From NCBI RefSeq assembly GCF_030697925.1, contig NZ_JAUYOJ010000215.1, positions 1-64,000 of the forward strand: a DNA stretch of 64,000 bases, in the 5' to 3' direction. Below the pieces are notes generated by a model. The model worked only from the letters and a program-made list of their open reading frames with translations, had not been told where the DNA came from and did no database searches. Made by a program: the position numbers and the translations under genes. The stretch comes from Phenylobacterium sp. (GTDB lineage: Bacteria > Pseudomonadota > Alphaproteobacteria > Caulobacterales > Caulobacteraceae). This document shows, in pieces, positions 34,219-42,322 of this stretch. Each line of letters opens with the position of its first letter. The first letter of the stretch is position 1.

Positions 34219-35610
34219 GTGCCCAACGACCTCGAGGTTCATTCGACCTTTCAGAATGCGAACCGGATCAAGGCTGCGAACGCGCGCTACCAGTGGCATC
34301 CGATGGTCAACCCAAACCGCTTAATCGATGATCCGCCCTTGATCATCGTGCGGGGCCGCGGGTCGGTGGTGGAGGACATCAATGGCGCGCAGTACGTTGA
34401 TGGCGTTGCTGGCCTGTGGTGCGTCAACGTCGGCCACGGCCATCCGGAAGTGATCGAGGCGATCCGCCGCCAGCTGGGCGACATCGCCTACTACTCACCG
34501 TTCGATGGCACGGCGACGCCTCCCTCGATTCTCCTGTCCGAACGGCTGATCGGGATGACCGCTCAGGAAAATATGGCGCGAGTGATGTTCTCGCTGGGTG
34601 GGTCCGATTCCATCGAAACGGCTATGAAGATAGCGCGGCAGTACTGGCGCCTGTCTGGGGAACCGGATCGGGTCAAGTTCATCTCGCTGCGCAACGCCTA
34701 TCACGGCGTGCATTTCGGTGGCCTGTCGATGAACGGCAGCCCAGTCTTCAAGCAAAACTACGAACCGCTGCTTGGGGGCTGTTCCCAGGTAGATACGCCC
34801 TGGCTCTACCGCAATCCGTGGACCCAAGACGCGGCCGAGCTCGGCCGAATCTGCGCCGATATTCTCGAACGTGAGATTCAGCACCAAGGCCCCCATACCG
34901 TCGCAGCCTTCTTCGCCGAGCCCATTCAGGGCGCCGGTGGAGTGATCGTCCCGCCCGAGAACTACTGGCCGTTGGTCCGCGAGGTCTGCGATCGCTACGG
35001 CGTTCTGCTGGTGTCAGACGAGATCGTCACCGGCTTCGGCCGCTCGGGCGCTATGTTCGGCGCGCGCGGTTGGGGCGTACGCCCCGACATCATGTGCGTC
35101 GCCAAGGGTCTGAGCTCGGGGTACGTCCCGCTCGGCGCGACGCTTTTCAACGAACGCATCGCCAAGGCATGGGACGGGAACGCTACGTTCGATGGCGCGA
35201 TCATGCACGGCTACACCTACACAGGCCATGCGGTGGCTTGCGCGGCCGCGCTAGCCTGCCTGGACATCGTCGAGGCGCAAGATCTTCCAGGCAATGCTGC
35301 TGCTCGCGGCGCTGAGCTTCTGGCGCTTTTGAAGCCGCTGCAGGAGTCCCACTCCTTGGTTGGCGATGTCCGCGGCAAGGGGCTGATGATCGCCATCGAC
35401 CTAGTGTCCGACAAGGCAACCCGCGAGCCCATCGATCCGGCCGGTGGCCAGGCCTATGCCCTGGCCGAGGCGGCGCGGGCGCATGGCGCCATCGTCCGCC
35501 CGGTCGGCACCAAGCTGATCCTCTCGCCGCCACTGGTCATAACAGCTGACGAGATCGAGCAACTGGCGGGCGCCGTGCTTGCCGCGTTCGCTTCAAACGC
35601 TGGTCGCTAA
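34219..35610 (+). CDS. Class III aminotransferase (omega-amino acid/amine:pyruvate type)
   Basis: The 463-residue PLP enzyme of fold type I carries YVDGVAGLWCVNVGHGHPEV, SLGGSDSIETAMKIARQYWR (phosphate contact), FAEPIQGAGGVIVPPENYWP, LLVSDEIVTGFGRSGAMFGA (Asp to the pyridine N) and IMCVAKGLSSGYVPLGATLF (PLP Lys in AKGLSSG). This pattern is that of beta-alanine/putrescine/aryl-amine:pyruvate transaminases. The GTG start has GGAGAC eight bases upstream. With ald and the homogentisate operon nearby it may deaminate an arylalkylamine or an omega-amino acid; the substrate is inferred only from context. Confidence 0.93.
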   Translation: MPNDLEVHSTFQNANRIKAANARYQWHPMVNPNRLIDDPPLIIVRGRGSVVEDINGAQYVDGVAGLWCVNVGHGHPEVIEAIRRQLGDIAYYSPFDGTATPPSILLSERLIGMTAQENMARVMFSLGGSDSIETAMKIARQYWRLSGEPDRVKFISLRNAYHGVHFGGLSMNGSPVFKQNYEPLLGGCSQVDTPWLYRNPWTQDAAELGRICADILEREIQHQGPHTVAAFFAEPIQGAGGVIVPPENYWPLVREVCDRYGVLLVSDEIVTGFGRSGAMFGARGWGVRPDIMCVAKGLSSGYVPLGATLFNERIAKAWDGNATFDGAIMHGYTYTGHAVACAAALACLDIVEAQDLPGNAAARGAELLALLKPLQESHSLVGDVRGKGLMIAIDLVSDKATREPIDPAGGQAYALAEAARAHGAIVRPVGTKLILSPPLVITADEIEQLAGAVLAAFASNAGR

Positions 35611-35644
35611 AGCCTCACCCTCAAGTGGAAAACTGGAGATTCTG

Positions 35645-36049
35645 ATGATGAAATTCGCACATGCGGCACGTGCTGTCCTCGGAGCGACCGTGATCGCGCT
35701 GGCGCCCGCGGTGACTCAAGCTGCTGGAACGGTCGCCGCGCAAGGCCGGCACGTCCTGCCGGGGCCTGGCGGCCAGCTGCTCACCGCGATCACGGTGAGC
35801 TACGGGCCCGGCGAGAAGTCAGGGCCGCACCGGCATGGCGCCTCGGCGTTCGTTTACGTGCTGGAAGGTGAAATCCGCAGTCAGGTGGACAACGGGCCGG
35901 CCCAGGTATTCAAGCCCGGCGAAAGCTGGTTCGAGCCGGCCGGCGCTCACCACGTGGTGAGCGAGAACGCCAGCACCACGCGTTCGACTCGCATCCTGGT
36001 CGTTTTCGTGGGCCCCACGGATGCCACGCTGAGCATTCCGGACAACTAA
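35645..36049 (+). CDS. Secreted cupin-domain protein
   Basis: The 134-residue product has a signal peptide (MMKFAHAARAVLGATVIALA...) and a single cupin fold. Motif 1 is GPHRHGASAFVYVLEGEI, i.e. G-x-x-x-H-x-H-x(4)-E-like with H-R-H, and motif 2 is PGESWFEPAGAHHVVSEN (G...P...H). The metal ligands H, H and H are present, so metal binding is likely. Small periplasmic cupins of this type are often of unknown role. It follows the aminotransferase by 35 bases and could be co-transcribed. A second ATG one codon later is equally plausible. Confidence 0.85.
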   Translation: MMKFAHAARAVLGATVIALAPAVTQAAGTVAAQGRHVLPGPGGQLLTAITVSYGPGEKSGPHRHGASAFVYVLEGEIRSQVDNGPAQVFKPGESWFEPAGAHHVVSENASTTRSTRILVVFVGPTDATLSIPDN

Positions 36050-36099
36050 TCCTTGCTTCCTGGCGCTGGCGTGGTCGCGGAAGAGAAAACCCCCATGAC

Positions 36100-36258
36100 C
36101 GACATTGCCGCTGCGTCCCGCCCAGCTACCGCAAGGTGGCGATCCATCGGGTGACCTCGGCCAAGGGCGTGGACACCCGGGCCAAACGCCTCGACATCCT
36201 GATCGACGCCTCCGCGCGAGGGCTTAGACTGAAATCACCAACCCAAGTGGACGACTAG
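36100..36258 (+). pseudogene. C-terminal remnant of a YdeI/OmpD-associated family gene
   Basis: In the frame ending at the TAG of 36256-36258 the sequence reads PPSYRKVAIHRVTSAKGVDT followed by RAKRLDILIDASARGL. This matches the C-terminal signature of YdeI-type proteins ('.. pSh.kei..WI..AK..eTRakRi'). No start codon or N-terminal domain is present upstream, so only the tail survives. The TAG immediately precedes the ATG of the YjbR gene, so the fragment may once have been translationally coupled to it. Confidence 0.55.
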
Positions 36259-36609
36259 ATGACCCGCGACGAGATGAAAGCCATCGTCATGTCCTTTCCC
36301 GGCGCCGAGGAAGGCGTCAGCTATGGACGCCCGTCCTTCAAGCTGAACGGGAAGTTCTTCACCTGCCTGCGCGGCGAGGACGACAGCCTGGTGCTGATGG
36401 ACGTCAGCTACGACGAGCGCGAGATGCTGATGGAGGCGGAACCGGGCGCCTTCCACCTGACGCCGCACTACAAGGACTACCCCTGCGTCCTGGCGCGCAT
36501 CGCCGACCTGCACCCGGGCTCGCTGAGGAACTTCCTGGAACGCCGCTTCCGCAAGATCGCCATGAAGGCCGCAGTGAAAGCCTGGGAAGCGGAGCAGGCG
36601 AACTCATGA
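36259..36609 (+). CDS. MmcQ/YjbR family protein
   Basis: The 116-residue protein has the YjbR fold: MKAIVMSFPGAEEGVSYGRP, FKLNGKFFTCLRGEDDSLVL, GAFHLTPHYKDYPCVLARIA and LERRFRKIAMKAAVKAWEAE. The family has a cyclic-di-AMP/DNA-binding-like double-psi architecture with uncertain function, and is often annotated as DNA-binding. It overlaps the next gene by four bases (ATGA), and that gene is a paralogue, so the pair arose by tandem duplication and is co-translated. Confidence 0.88.
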   Translation: MTRDEMKAIVMSFPGAEEGVSYGRPSFKLNGKFFTCLRGEDDSLVLMDVSYDEREMLMEAEPGAFHLTPHYKDYPCVLARIADLHPGSLRNFLERRFRKIAMKAAVKAWEAEQANS

Positions 36610-36938
36610 GCGAGGACGAGTTCCGCACCCTCTGCCTCTCCTTCCCGGGCTGCGAGGAGGGCTTCAACATGGGCTCGGTGGTCTTCAAGGCGAACGGCAA
36701 GGTGCTGGCCCGGCTGCTGGGTGGCGGCGAGGCCATGCTGACGGGGATCGGTCCGGACGAGATCGACCTCATGGTCGAGGCCGAGCCCGCCGTCTTCCAC
36801 GCCAGCCAGCACTTCCGGGACGCGATGTGCGTGGCGGTCCGCTTGGGCGCGACGAACCCCGGGGCGCTGAAGCCCCTGCTCGACCGCCGCTTCCGCGAGA
36901 TCGCCCGGAAGTCGGTGCTGAAGGCCTGGGACGCCTAG
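36606..36938 (+). CDS. MmcQ/YjbR family protein, tandem paralogue
   Basis: This 110-residue protein aligns along its length with the preceding gene: FRTLCLSFPGCEEGFNMGSV, FKANGKVLARLLGGGEAMLT, AVFHASQHFRDAMCVAVRLG and LDRRFREIARKSVLKAWDA. It lacks the final few residues of its paralogue, and its stop codon overlaps the stop of the inverted transposase gene. This suggests the insertion landed at or very near its 3' end, although the C-terminus looks complete. Confidence 0.86.
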   Translation: MSEDEFRTLCLSFPGCEEGFNMGSVVFKANGKVLARLLGGGEAMLTGIGPDEIDLMVEAEPAVFHASQHFRDAMCVAVRLGATNPGALKPLLDRRFREIARKSVLKAWDA

Positions 36939-37660
36939 ATGTTCAGTCCCGACGTGAGATGGTCTGGCGATAGCCTGAAGCGCTGTGGCTCTTTCGTCCA
37001 TGCTTTGCAGATGGCCTCGAAGGGCGTGAGGCCGGCGAGGGCCTTCAGGCGCTTGGCGAAGTTGTAGGCGCCGACGAAGGCGGCCAGATGGGTCCTAAGC
37101 TGCTCGTGGCTCTCGTAGTGGTGGCTGCGGACGGTGGCCTCCTTGAGGGTTCGATTCATTCGCTCGACCTGGCCGTTGGTCCAAGGATGGAAGGGCTTGG
37201 TCAGCCGGTGATCGACGTCGGCGCTGGCGCAAGCCAGCTCGAAGGCATGGGCCCAAACGATCTCGCCGGCGTCCAGCGCGACCCGGATGTCCTTGGCGGC
37301 CGAGCAGATGTTCCCGGGCGTCGTGAAGTGGGTGCCGTTGTCGGTGAGCACGGTGTGGATCTTGTACGGGACCGCCTCGATCAACCGCCCAGGAAGTCGG
37401 CGGCGGTCCCGCGGCTGACGCGCTCGTGCAGCTCCACGAAGACGAACTTGCTCGTCCGGTCGATGGCCACGAGCATGTAGAGCTTCCCCTCCTCGGTCCG
37501 GACCTCGGCGATGTCGATGTGAAGTAGCCGATCGGGTACTTCTTGAAGACCTTCTTGCCGGACTTATCGGTCTCGATGGCTGGCAGGCGAGAGATTTCGT
37601 GCCGCTGGAACAACCGGTGGAGCGACGAGCGGGTCCCATCGACGCGCACCTCTACGCTCA
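36935..37660 (-). pseudogene. IS481-type transposase, frameshifted and 5'-truncated
   Basis: The pieces reconstruct a DDE transposase of the IS481 family. In one frame there is SSLHRLFQRHEISRLP and the start of the catalytic core; the first Asp region (HIDIAEVRTEEGKLYML) lies in another frame; the rest returns as LTDNGTHFTTPG (second Asp), TKPFHPWTNGQVERMNRTLK (Glu) and AYNFAKRLKALAGLTPFEAI. At least two single-base losses are needed, near 37523 and 37386. The N-terminal helix-turn-helix half is missing where the IS5-type fragment begins. It is inactive as it stands. Confidence 0.85.
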
Positions 37661-37790
37661 ACGCCATCTGGTCGAATGCTGCTTCTCCAAGCTCAAGCAG
37701 TTCCGGCGCGTCGCCACCCGCTTCGAGAAGACCGCCAGGAACTACCTCGCCATCGTCACTCTCGCGGCCATCGTCATGTGGCTGCGATAA
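37660..37790 (+). pseudogene. IS5-family transposase C-terminal fragment
   Basis: The rightward frame ends LVECCFSKLKQFRRVATRFE, then KTARNYLAIVTLAAIVMWLR and TAA. This is the conserved Y-(2)-R-(3)-E-(6)-K region and tail of IS5/IS427-type transposases (normally 'NviERcFsrLKqfRRiATRydK...'). Only about 40 residues survive. The fragment abuts the truncated IS481 gene, so one element was probably cut by insertion or deletion involving the other. Confidence 0.75.
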
Positions 37791-37994
37791 GTGTCCACAG
37801 CGCCTAGACGACCCCGGAGTTAATGCCCCGGCCGGCCATTTGATATGCAGCGAACACCGACGTAGCCTCGCGTTAGAGCGGTCGGTTTGATCAGTGCAAA
37901 CGGGTGTTTCGGCAAGATCGCGCCAGTGTGGCTCGGATCTGGGCAGAAGCCGGCATTACCGCGCCAATGCCAGCGCATCGCCAGTATGCCAGGT

Positions 37995-38360
37995 TCAGTC
38001 CTTCTTGAACTCGAATAGCTCGATGACGTTGCCCGATGGATCTTCGAGCAGGATGGCGCGGCCGGCCCCACCGCCGCTTAAATCGCCGCGGAACCGTGCA
38101 TTAGCCCGGCGCAGCCGCTCAATCAGGGCGTCCAGCTCGTTTGTAATGATCATAAACCGGTTCCATCCGCCAGGCTTCGGATCGCCGCCAGCCTGACCAC
38201 CGCTTCCCGCACCCGGGGCACTGAGGTACAGCGCAAATTCGTCGCGCAGCAGCGCGGCGAATTTGCCCGGATTGTGCTTGTCGACCTTGAAATCGAGATT
38301 GTCTTGATAGAACGCGACCGCCTCGTCGACGTCGGCAACGATATATCGAACGGAGACTAT
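37995..38360 (-). CDS. VOC/glyoxalase-family protein with ATA in place of the start codon
   Basis: The 121-codon frame encodes a one-domain vicinal-oxygen-chelate protein: VSVRYIVADVDEAVAFYQDN, ALLRDEFALYLSAPGAGSGG, RFMIITNELDALIERLRRAN and AILLEDPSGNVIELFEF, all normal for the family. A near-ideal ribosome site AAGGAG lies six bases upstream of codon 1, but codon 1 is ATA, preceded in frame by TGA. No ATG, GTG or TTG is available before mid-protein. Either this is a start-loss allele (ATG to ATA) or an unusual AUA start. Downstream the frame is intact, arguing for recent mutation or continued use. Confidence 0.75.
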   Translation of the reverse strand: MVSVRYIVADVDEAVAFYQDNLDFKVDKHNPGKFAALLRDEFALYLSAPGAGSGGQAGGDPKPGGWNRFMIITNELDALIERLRRANARFRGDLSGGGAGRAILLEDPSGNVIELFEFKKD

Positions 38361-38792
38361 TCAAACTCCTTCAGGTCGCCGATAGCCGGCGACAGTGTAT
38401 TCAGTTCCTTCCAAAGGCAGACCCGCGCCTTTCCATTGCACTGCGGCAGTCGAAGTGCGCTGAATGTAGACCGCTTTCAACAATGGGCGCACGAGTACCT
38501 CGATCTCCCTGCCTGCCAAATGGCGATTTTGACGTCCGGCCGAGCAGCGCAAGCTGAACGCTGAATAACGTCATCGATGGGCTCCAGATGCGAGCGAATC
38601 GATGCTGGACATCAGACGGAGTATGGCTCGCAGTATTTTTCGAAACTAAGCAACAATCAGGGAGTTTGACATGGTTGCGCGTAATTGAACGTGGCGTTCG
38701 CCGTAGCTCCAGTTGTGACCCCAAGACGTTCGAGCGATCCGAAAGGAGTCAGGACGCCGCGGTCCGGGCCGCGAAAGCCCGCGCCGGCAGGC
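38361..38792. other. Intergenic region, no supported gene
   Basis: In this 432-base gap between two leftward genes I see no domain-bearing frame, strong hairpin or repeat copy. Short frames here overlap on both strands and look like shadows. Base composition is somewhat lower in GC than the flanks, consistent with decayed or recently inserted DNA next to the IS fragments. Confidence 0.4.
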
Positions 38793-39575
38793 TCAGTGGC
38801 CATCGTGACGCAAACAGAGAACGTCCCGATAGGCGCACAGGTCGGCAATCAGGGGGGCCTCATCGGCCAGGATGCGGGCTTTCTCGGCGGCGCCCGTGAT
38901 GACGATGATATAGCTCTGTGCGTCGTGTCCTTGACGGTCGATGAAGGGGTTGACGAGGGTGGCGGGGTCCGCCCGGTCCGGGGCCGCGGCAATGTCGGCG
39001 TTCGAGACACCCGACGCGTAGAACATCAGGTGGGGCATCGCCATAGTCTGGACGGACATGTCCGGGGGGCCGGCGGCCCGCATTACGGGTGAGACCATGT
39101 ACGACAGCCCGGCGCGGCTCGGGGTCTCGTAGGAACCGTCCGCGTAGGCGGCCTCCACACGTTCTCTGACCTGCCGGGGCGTCAGGCCCTCGGCCCTCAT
39201 CCTTGCGGTATCGATGATGGCCTTGAGATGCCCCCCGGCTCCGGCCGCGTCGTAGCAGAGCGGGATGAAGATATCGTCGCGGAAGTCGACGAGCTCCCAG
39301 GCGGTGCGCTCGACCAGGCAGGTGATGCCATTCGTCCCCTCACGGGAAAGCACGTATCCCTCGTCCGGGGCGAGCAGGTAGACCGCCGCCGCCGCCCGCA
39401 AGGCGGTCGGAGCCGCACTGAGCGCGTAGCGGGCCTCCAGTTTGGGGGGGATGGGGGCCAAGGTCGGAAGCGCGGTCTGCGCCGTCCCTGGCCCCGCGCC
39501 CGCCGCAGAGAGCGCGGCTGCGAGGATCAGCGCCCGCGTCATGGATGCCGCCAGGCGGCCAAGTGTGCAAGTCAT
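38793..39575 (-). CDS. Secreted protein of unknown function
   Basis: The 260-residue product starts MTCTLGRLAASMTRALILAA and has a signal peptide ending around GPGTAQ. The ATG at 39575 follows GAGGAAG at good spacing, so it is preferred over the ATG 11 codons in. The mature protein is rich in Ala and Asp, with YVLSREGTNGITCLVERTAW, RDDIFIPLCYDAAGAGGHLK and GLSYMVSPVMRAAGPPDMSV. Two or more Cys could form a disulfide. No catalytic motif was recognised. It may be co-transcribed with the DHFR-like gene upstream. Confidence 0.75.
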   Translation of the reverse strand: MTCTLGRLAASMTRALILAAALSAAGAGPGTAQTALPTLAPIPPKLEARYALSAAPTALRAAAAVYLLAPDEGYVLSREGTNGITCLVERTAWELVDFRDDIFIPLCYDAAGAGGHLKAIIDTARMRAEGLTPRQVRERVEAAYADGSYETPSRAGLSYMVSPVMRAAGPPDMSVQTMAMPHLMFYASGVSNADIAAAPDRADPATLVNPFIDRQGHDAQSYIIVITGAAEKARILADEAPLIADLCAYRDVLCLRHDGH

Positions 39576-39638
39576 GGTGTCTTCCTCGATTGCGCCCGCC
39601 GATGGGGCGATGGCGTTGGGGCAGGTCGGCGCCGGCGC

Positions 39639-40220
39639 TCAGCTCAAGGCGTAGGTCAACTTGAGCAGTCCCTTGGGTTTAGTCTCCGCGTTGAGGAGTT
39701 CGGCCTTACGGCGCTGCATGCCCGCTGCGAAAAGCGCCGGCCCCTCGCCTGCGATAATCGGGTGCACGATCAACCTGAGCTCGTCGACCAGTCCGGCGTC
39801 CATCAAGGCGGCGGCGATGCGGGCCCCGCCCATGAGGTAGATGTCCTTGCCCTTGGCCGCCTTGAGGGTGGACACATCGTCCAGGTTGCGGAGGAATCTG
39901 GTGTTCGGCCATGTGGCGGACCTCAGGGACCGGGAGAGCACGTAGTGAGGAGTGTGGGCCGCGAAGTCCGCCCAGGACAGTTCGGCCGCCGTCGGCGGCG
40001 CCCCGGTGATCCAGGCGGGTTCGTCCGGATGGGTTTGAAGCCCGGTCCAATAACGCTCGTAACCGGGGTACATGCCCCCGCCCATCAGGCAGGCGTCGAT
40101 CTGGTCTGTCAGGCCAAAGTCCTCCGACCACGCCTCCACCCAGTCCGCCATCCCGTCGGCGCCCTCGGTCTTGCCGTCGAGCGAAATCTTCATGCCTGCG
40201 ATCAGCTTGCGCATTCCCAT
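39639..40220 (-). CDS. Dihydrofolate reductase-family protein (RibD C-terminal-like)
   Basis: The 193-residue protein belongs to the RibD_C/DHFR-like family: MRKLIAGMKISLDGKTEGAD, IDACLMGGGMYPGYERYW, LRNLDDVSTLKAAKGKDIYL and MGGARIAAALMDAGLVDELR. Such proteins (YyaP/YwjB type) bind NADPH but generally are not the housekeeping FolA. It follows the SRPBCC gene by nine bases on the same strand, and ArsR, AHSA1-type SRPBCC and DHFR-like genes commonly travel together. Function is unknown. Confidence 0.88.
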   Translation of the reverse strand: MGMRKLIAGMKISLDGKTEGADGMADWVEAWSEDFGLTDQIDACLMGGGMYPGYERYWTGLQTHPDEPAWITGAPPTAAELSWADFAAHTPHYVLSRSLRSATWPNTRFLRNLDDVSTLKAAKGKDIYLMGGARIAAALMDAGLVDELRLIVHPIIAGEGPALFAAGMQRRKAELLNAETKPKGLLKLTYALS

Positions 40221-40229
40221 GTCCTCCCA

Positions 40230-40751
40230 TCAAGCCGCGAGACGCGCCGCGTAGTCCTGCTTGAGGCGGGCGATGCCGTCCCAGAACGCCTCGGGCGTCG
40301 TGTCGGCGAGACGGGCCTGGAGGAGGTCCAGGTGCACGTGCCAGCCGGGGGCGAAGTTCAGGAGCTTGGCGCGGTCCGCGATGCCGGTGTGGGTGAGGGT
40401 CAGCAGGACGCCGCCGTCTTGTTCGGCGAGGTCGAACGTGACGTCCCCATCGCCCCACGCGATCGCGAGCCTATGTGGCGGATCGAGTTCGGTGATGCGG
40501 GTTTGCATCCTGTTCTCTTCACCCGCACCTTCCGGGACGCGGCCCGGAGGATCGGTCAGTTCGTTGTTGCGCCAGACCAGTTCCATCGCGTCTCCGACAT
40601 GCGCGGGCATCTCGCCTGCGGCGAACCATCTGCGGCGAAGGTCGCTCTCGGTAAGGTAGGCCCAGACGCGGTCGATCCCCGCGGGCATCAGCCGCTTGAT
40701 CGTCAAGGTCGTAGGATCGCTCAGTACGCCGTAGTGATGTACGTCGGTCAT
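40230..40751 (-). CDS. SRPBCC (AHSA1-like) domain protein
   Basis: The 173-residue protein has the Bet v1/AHSA1 hydrophobic-pocket fold: LTIKRLMPAGIDRVWAYLTE, DLRRRWFAAGEMPAHVGDAM, ELDPPHRLAIAWGDGDVTFD, LTLTHTGIADRAKLLNFAPG and WHVHLDLLQARLAD. It is encoded with an overlap of four bases directly after an ArsR repressor, the standard arrangement of these pairs. The ligand and physiological role are unknown. Confidence 0.9.
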   Translation of the reverse strand: MTDVHHYGVLSDPTTLTIKRLMPAGIDRVWAYLTESDLRRRWFAAGEMPAHVGDAMELVWRNNELTDPPGRVPEGAGEENRMQTRITELDPPHRLAIAWGDGDVTFDLAEQDGGVLLTLTHTGIADRAKLLNFAPGWHVHLDLLQARLADTTPEAFWDGIARLKQDYAARLAA

Positions 40752-41110
40752 TGATCTTCTCCTGATGGGGGGATGTTGGAGGCGGCCTCCTCACGAAGGA
40801 GCCGCTCGAGTTCGTCGAAGCGGTTCGACCAGAGGCGCTCGTAGTAGGCCAGCCAGTCGAAGGCCCCGGACAGGGGCCGTGAATCCAGTCGGCAATAGTG
40901 GGTGCGGCCGCGGATTTCCCGCCGGAGGAGACCGGCCCCTTCCAACGCCTTGACGTGCTTGGAGGCGGCCGCCAGCGACATGTCGAATGGCCGCGCCAGT
41001 TCGCCCACGGTGCGTTCACCCTCGGAGAGGTCGCGCAGCATCTGACGTCGCGTCGCGTCGCCAAGCGCGTGGAAGACCGTGTCGAGCTGAGCTGGAATTA
41101 GTTCACCCAT
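40748..41110 (-). CDS. ArsR family transcriptional regulator
   Basis: The 120-residue winged-helix repressor contains LDTVFHALGDATRRQMLRDL, VGELARPFDMSLAAASKHVK and ALEGAGLLRREIRGRTHYCR. It lacks the Cys-x-Cys metal site of ArsR/SmtB (no ELCVCDL), so it belongs to the metal-independent branch paired with SRPBCC proteins. A 16-base perfect palindrome lies immediately upstream and is a good autoregulatory operator. First gene of a three- or four-gene leftward operon. Confidence 0.92.
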   Translation of the reverse strand: MGELIPAQLDTVFHALGDATRRQMLRDLSEGERTVGELARPFDMSLAAASKHVKALEGAGLLRREIRGRTHYCRLDSRPLSGAFDWLAYYERLWSNRFDELERLLREEAASNIPPSGEDQ

Positions 41111-41111
41111 T

Positions 41112-41157
41112 TGGTTGAACTAATTCCAACGTCGCCCACTGTCAACCAATTGGTTGA
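41112..41157 (-). promoter_or_regulatory. ArsR operator: palindrome TCAACCAATTGGTTGA plus half-site
   Basis: TCAACCAATTGGTTGA at 41142-41157 is a perfect 16-base palindrome. A separate TTGGTTGAAC half-site lies at 41111-41120, ending at the ArsR start codon. The doubled TTGGTTGA suggests cooperative repressor binding over the promoter. Confidence 0.65.
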
Positions 41158-41159
41158 AT

Positions 41160-41624
41160 GTTCGCTCGCGATCGCCCGCCAAAGCCATGGCCTGACACAG
41201 TGTAAAGGTTTTCAAGATGGCGATCCCCGTTTTGGTGGACCATAGCCCTCGCGCGCCGGGGCAACCCAAGGATCGGTGACGCGCCGACGTGACGCCAGAT
41301 CGAAGGACGTCCCGACCAGTTGACCCTTCATGCTGGTCTCAGGCGTCGTATGGCGGGCTGGAATGTCGCGCGTGTACGTTGGCAGCGGGCTGGCGCTAAT
41401 GATCGGCGGCGCGGCGATTGCAGGAACGACAACAGGAGCCTTCGGCGATCTCGTGCTGAGCTGGGGCCTCGCACCCTTGGCGCGTGATCTTTGTGATCGT
41501 CGCCCTGCCCGGCGCGCTAGCCTCCAGCACCCCGCACCCAGAGCAAGCGACGCGAGTGACTCGGCGCGGCGGTTGTTCACGCCGCTGGCGGCGACCAACG
41601 ACGCGGCGCCACACTTCTGGTGAC
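41160..41624. other. Gene-poor gap with a possible degenerate MFS fragment
   Basis: This 465-base interval lacks a convincing intact gene. On the plus strand, two adjacent frames read MSRVYVGSGLALMIGGAAIA...GDLVLSWG and then WRVIFVIVALPGALA, which resembles a helix-loop-helix of a major facilitator broken by a frameshift near 41480. The evidence is weak and a chance pattern in GC-rich DNA is possible. Confidence 0.3.
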
Positions 41625-42164
41625 TCATTCGCCTTCCTCTACCCGAGGCGCATCCGGCAATGTATATTCGAAGTCGTAGTAGTGCTTGCCCTCGATGATC
41701 TGGATGATCAGGCGGCCGCTGATTCCGACCAGTTCGTCGGCGCCGGAGTCGGGTACGACGGTGATGTTCATCTGCATCGCACCGCGCCCCATGGTGCCGA
41801 GGTGCTGCAGAGCGAACGTGCCCTGCCGGCCTTGCAAGGTCGCGCTGACGTGATCCATCGCGACATAGCCCGCAGAGCCTTCGACGGCGGTACCCATGGT
41901 CAACATCTGGCCCCATGCCGTGCCTTCAAGGTCGCCGTGGAATTGCTTGAAAAGAGCCAGGCGTCCTACCGTCGAATGGCCGACGTTTTCTTCAGATGGC
42001 TGGGGTGTGACTTTGACGTCGAACGTGCCTCTGGCGTGGGTGCTCATGGTATTTCCTTGGGGTTGACTGTCGGCAGGTATGGCGGGCGGGGTCGCAGCGG
42101 ACGGCCCGCCCGTGCCGACGCAAAGGCCGACGATGAGCGCGAGGGTCGACCAACTCGGATTCAT
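41625..42164 (-). CDS. DUF3224 family protein
   Basis: The 179-residue product has a signal-like N-terminus (MNPSWSTLALIVGLCVGTG...) and then the DUF3224 barrel: ARGTFDVKVTPQPSEENVGH, ALFKQFHGDLEGTAWGQMLT, GYVAMDHVSATLQGRQGTFA and LQHLGTMGRGAMQMNITVVP. Most DUF3224 proteins begin directly at 'M(x)THARGTF', and an internal ATG (MSTHARG) with AAGGA upstream would give that 140-residue cytosolic form. GGAG before the first ATG supports the longer exported form. Function is unknown. Confidence 0.82.
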   Translation of the reverse strand: MNPSWSTLALIVGLCVGTGGPSAATPPAIPADSQPQGNTMSTHARGTFDVKVTPQPSEENVGHSTVGRLALFKQFHGDLEGTAWGQMLTMGTAVEGSAGYVAMDHVSATLQGRQGTFALQHLGTMGRGAMQMNITVVPDSGADELVGISGRLIIQIIEGKHYYDFEYTLPDAPRVEEGE

Positions 42165-42322
42165 GGGCTCTCCAACGATGGTATCGAGGCGGGTGAAGGC
42201 GCAACGGGCGATGAATCGTCGCCGCGCCGCACCAGACTTCGCTCAGGGCCGCACCGCTGAAGCCGGTGCAATGTACGGCGCGTGGCGCCGACCCGATTGT
42301 AGAAACGCGACAGGGGTGAGCG

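Noticed and set aside
41212..41916. 234-codon minus-strand frame over the DUF3224 gene end and the gap
   Set aside because: No motif, highly Arg/Gly-biased, and it overlaps the well-supported DUF3224 gene in another frame.
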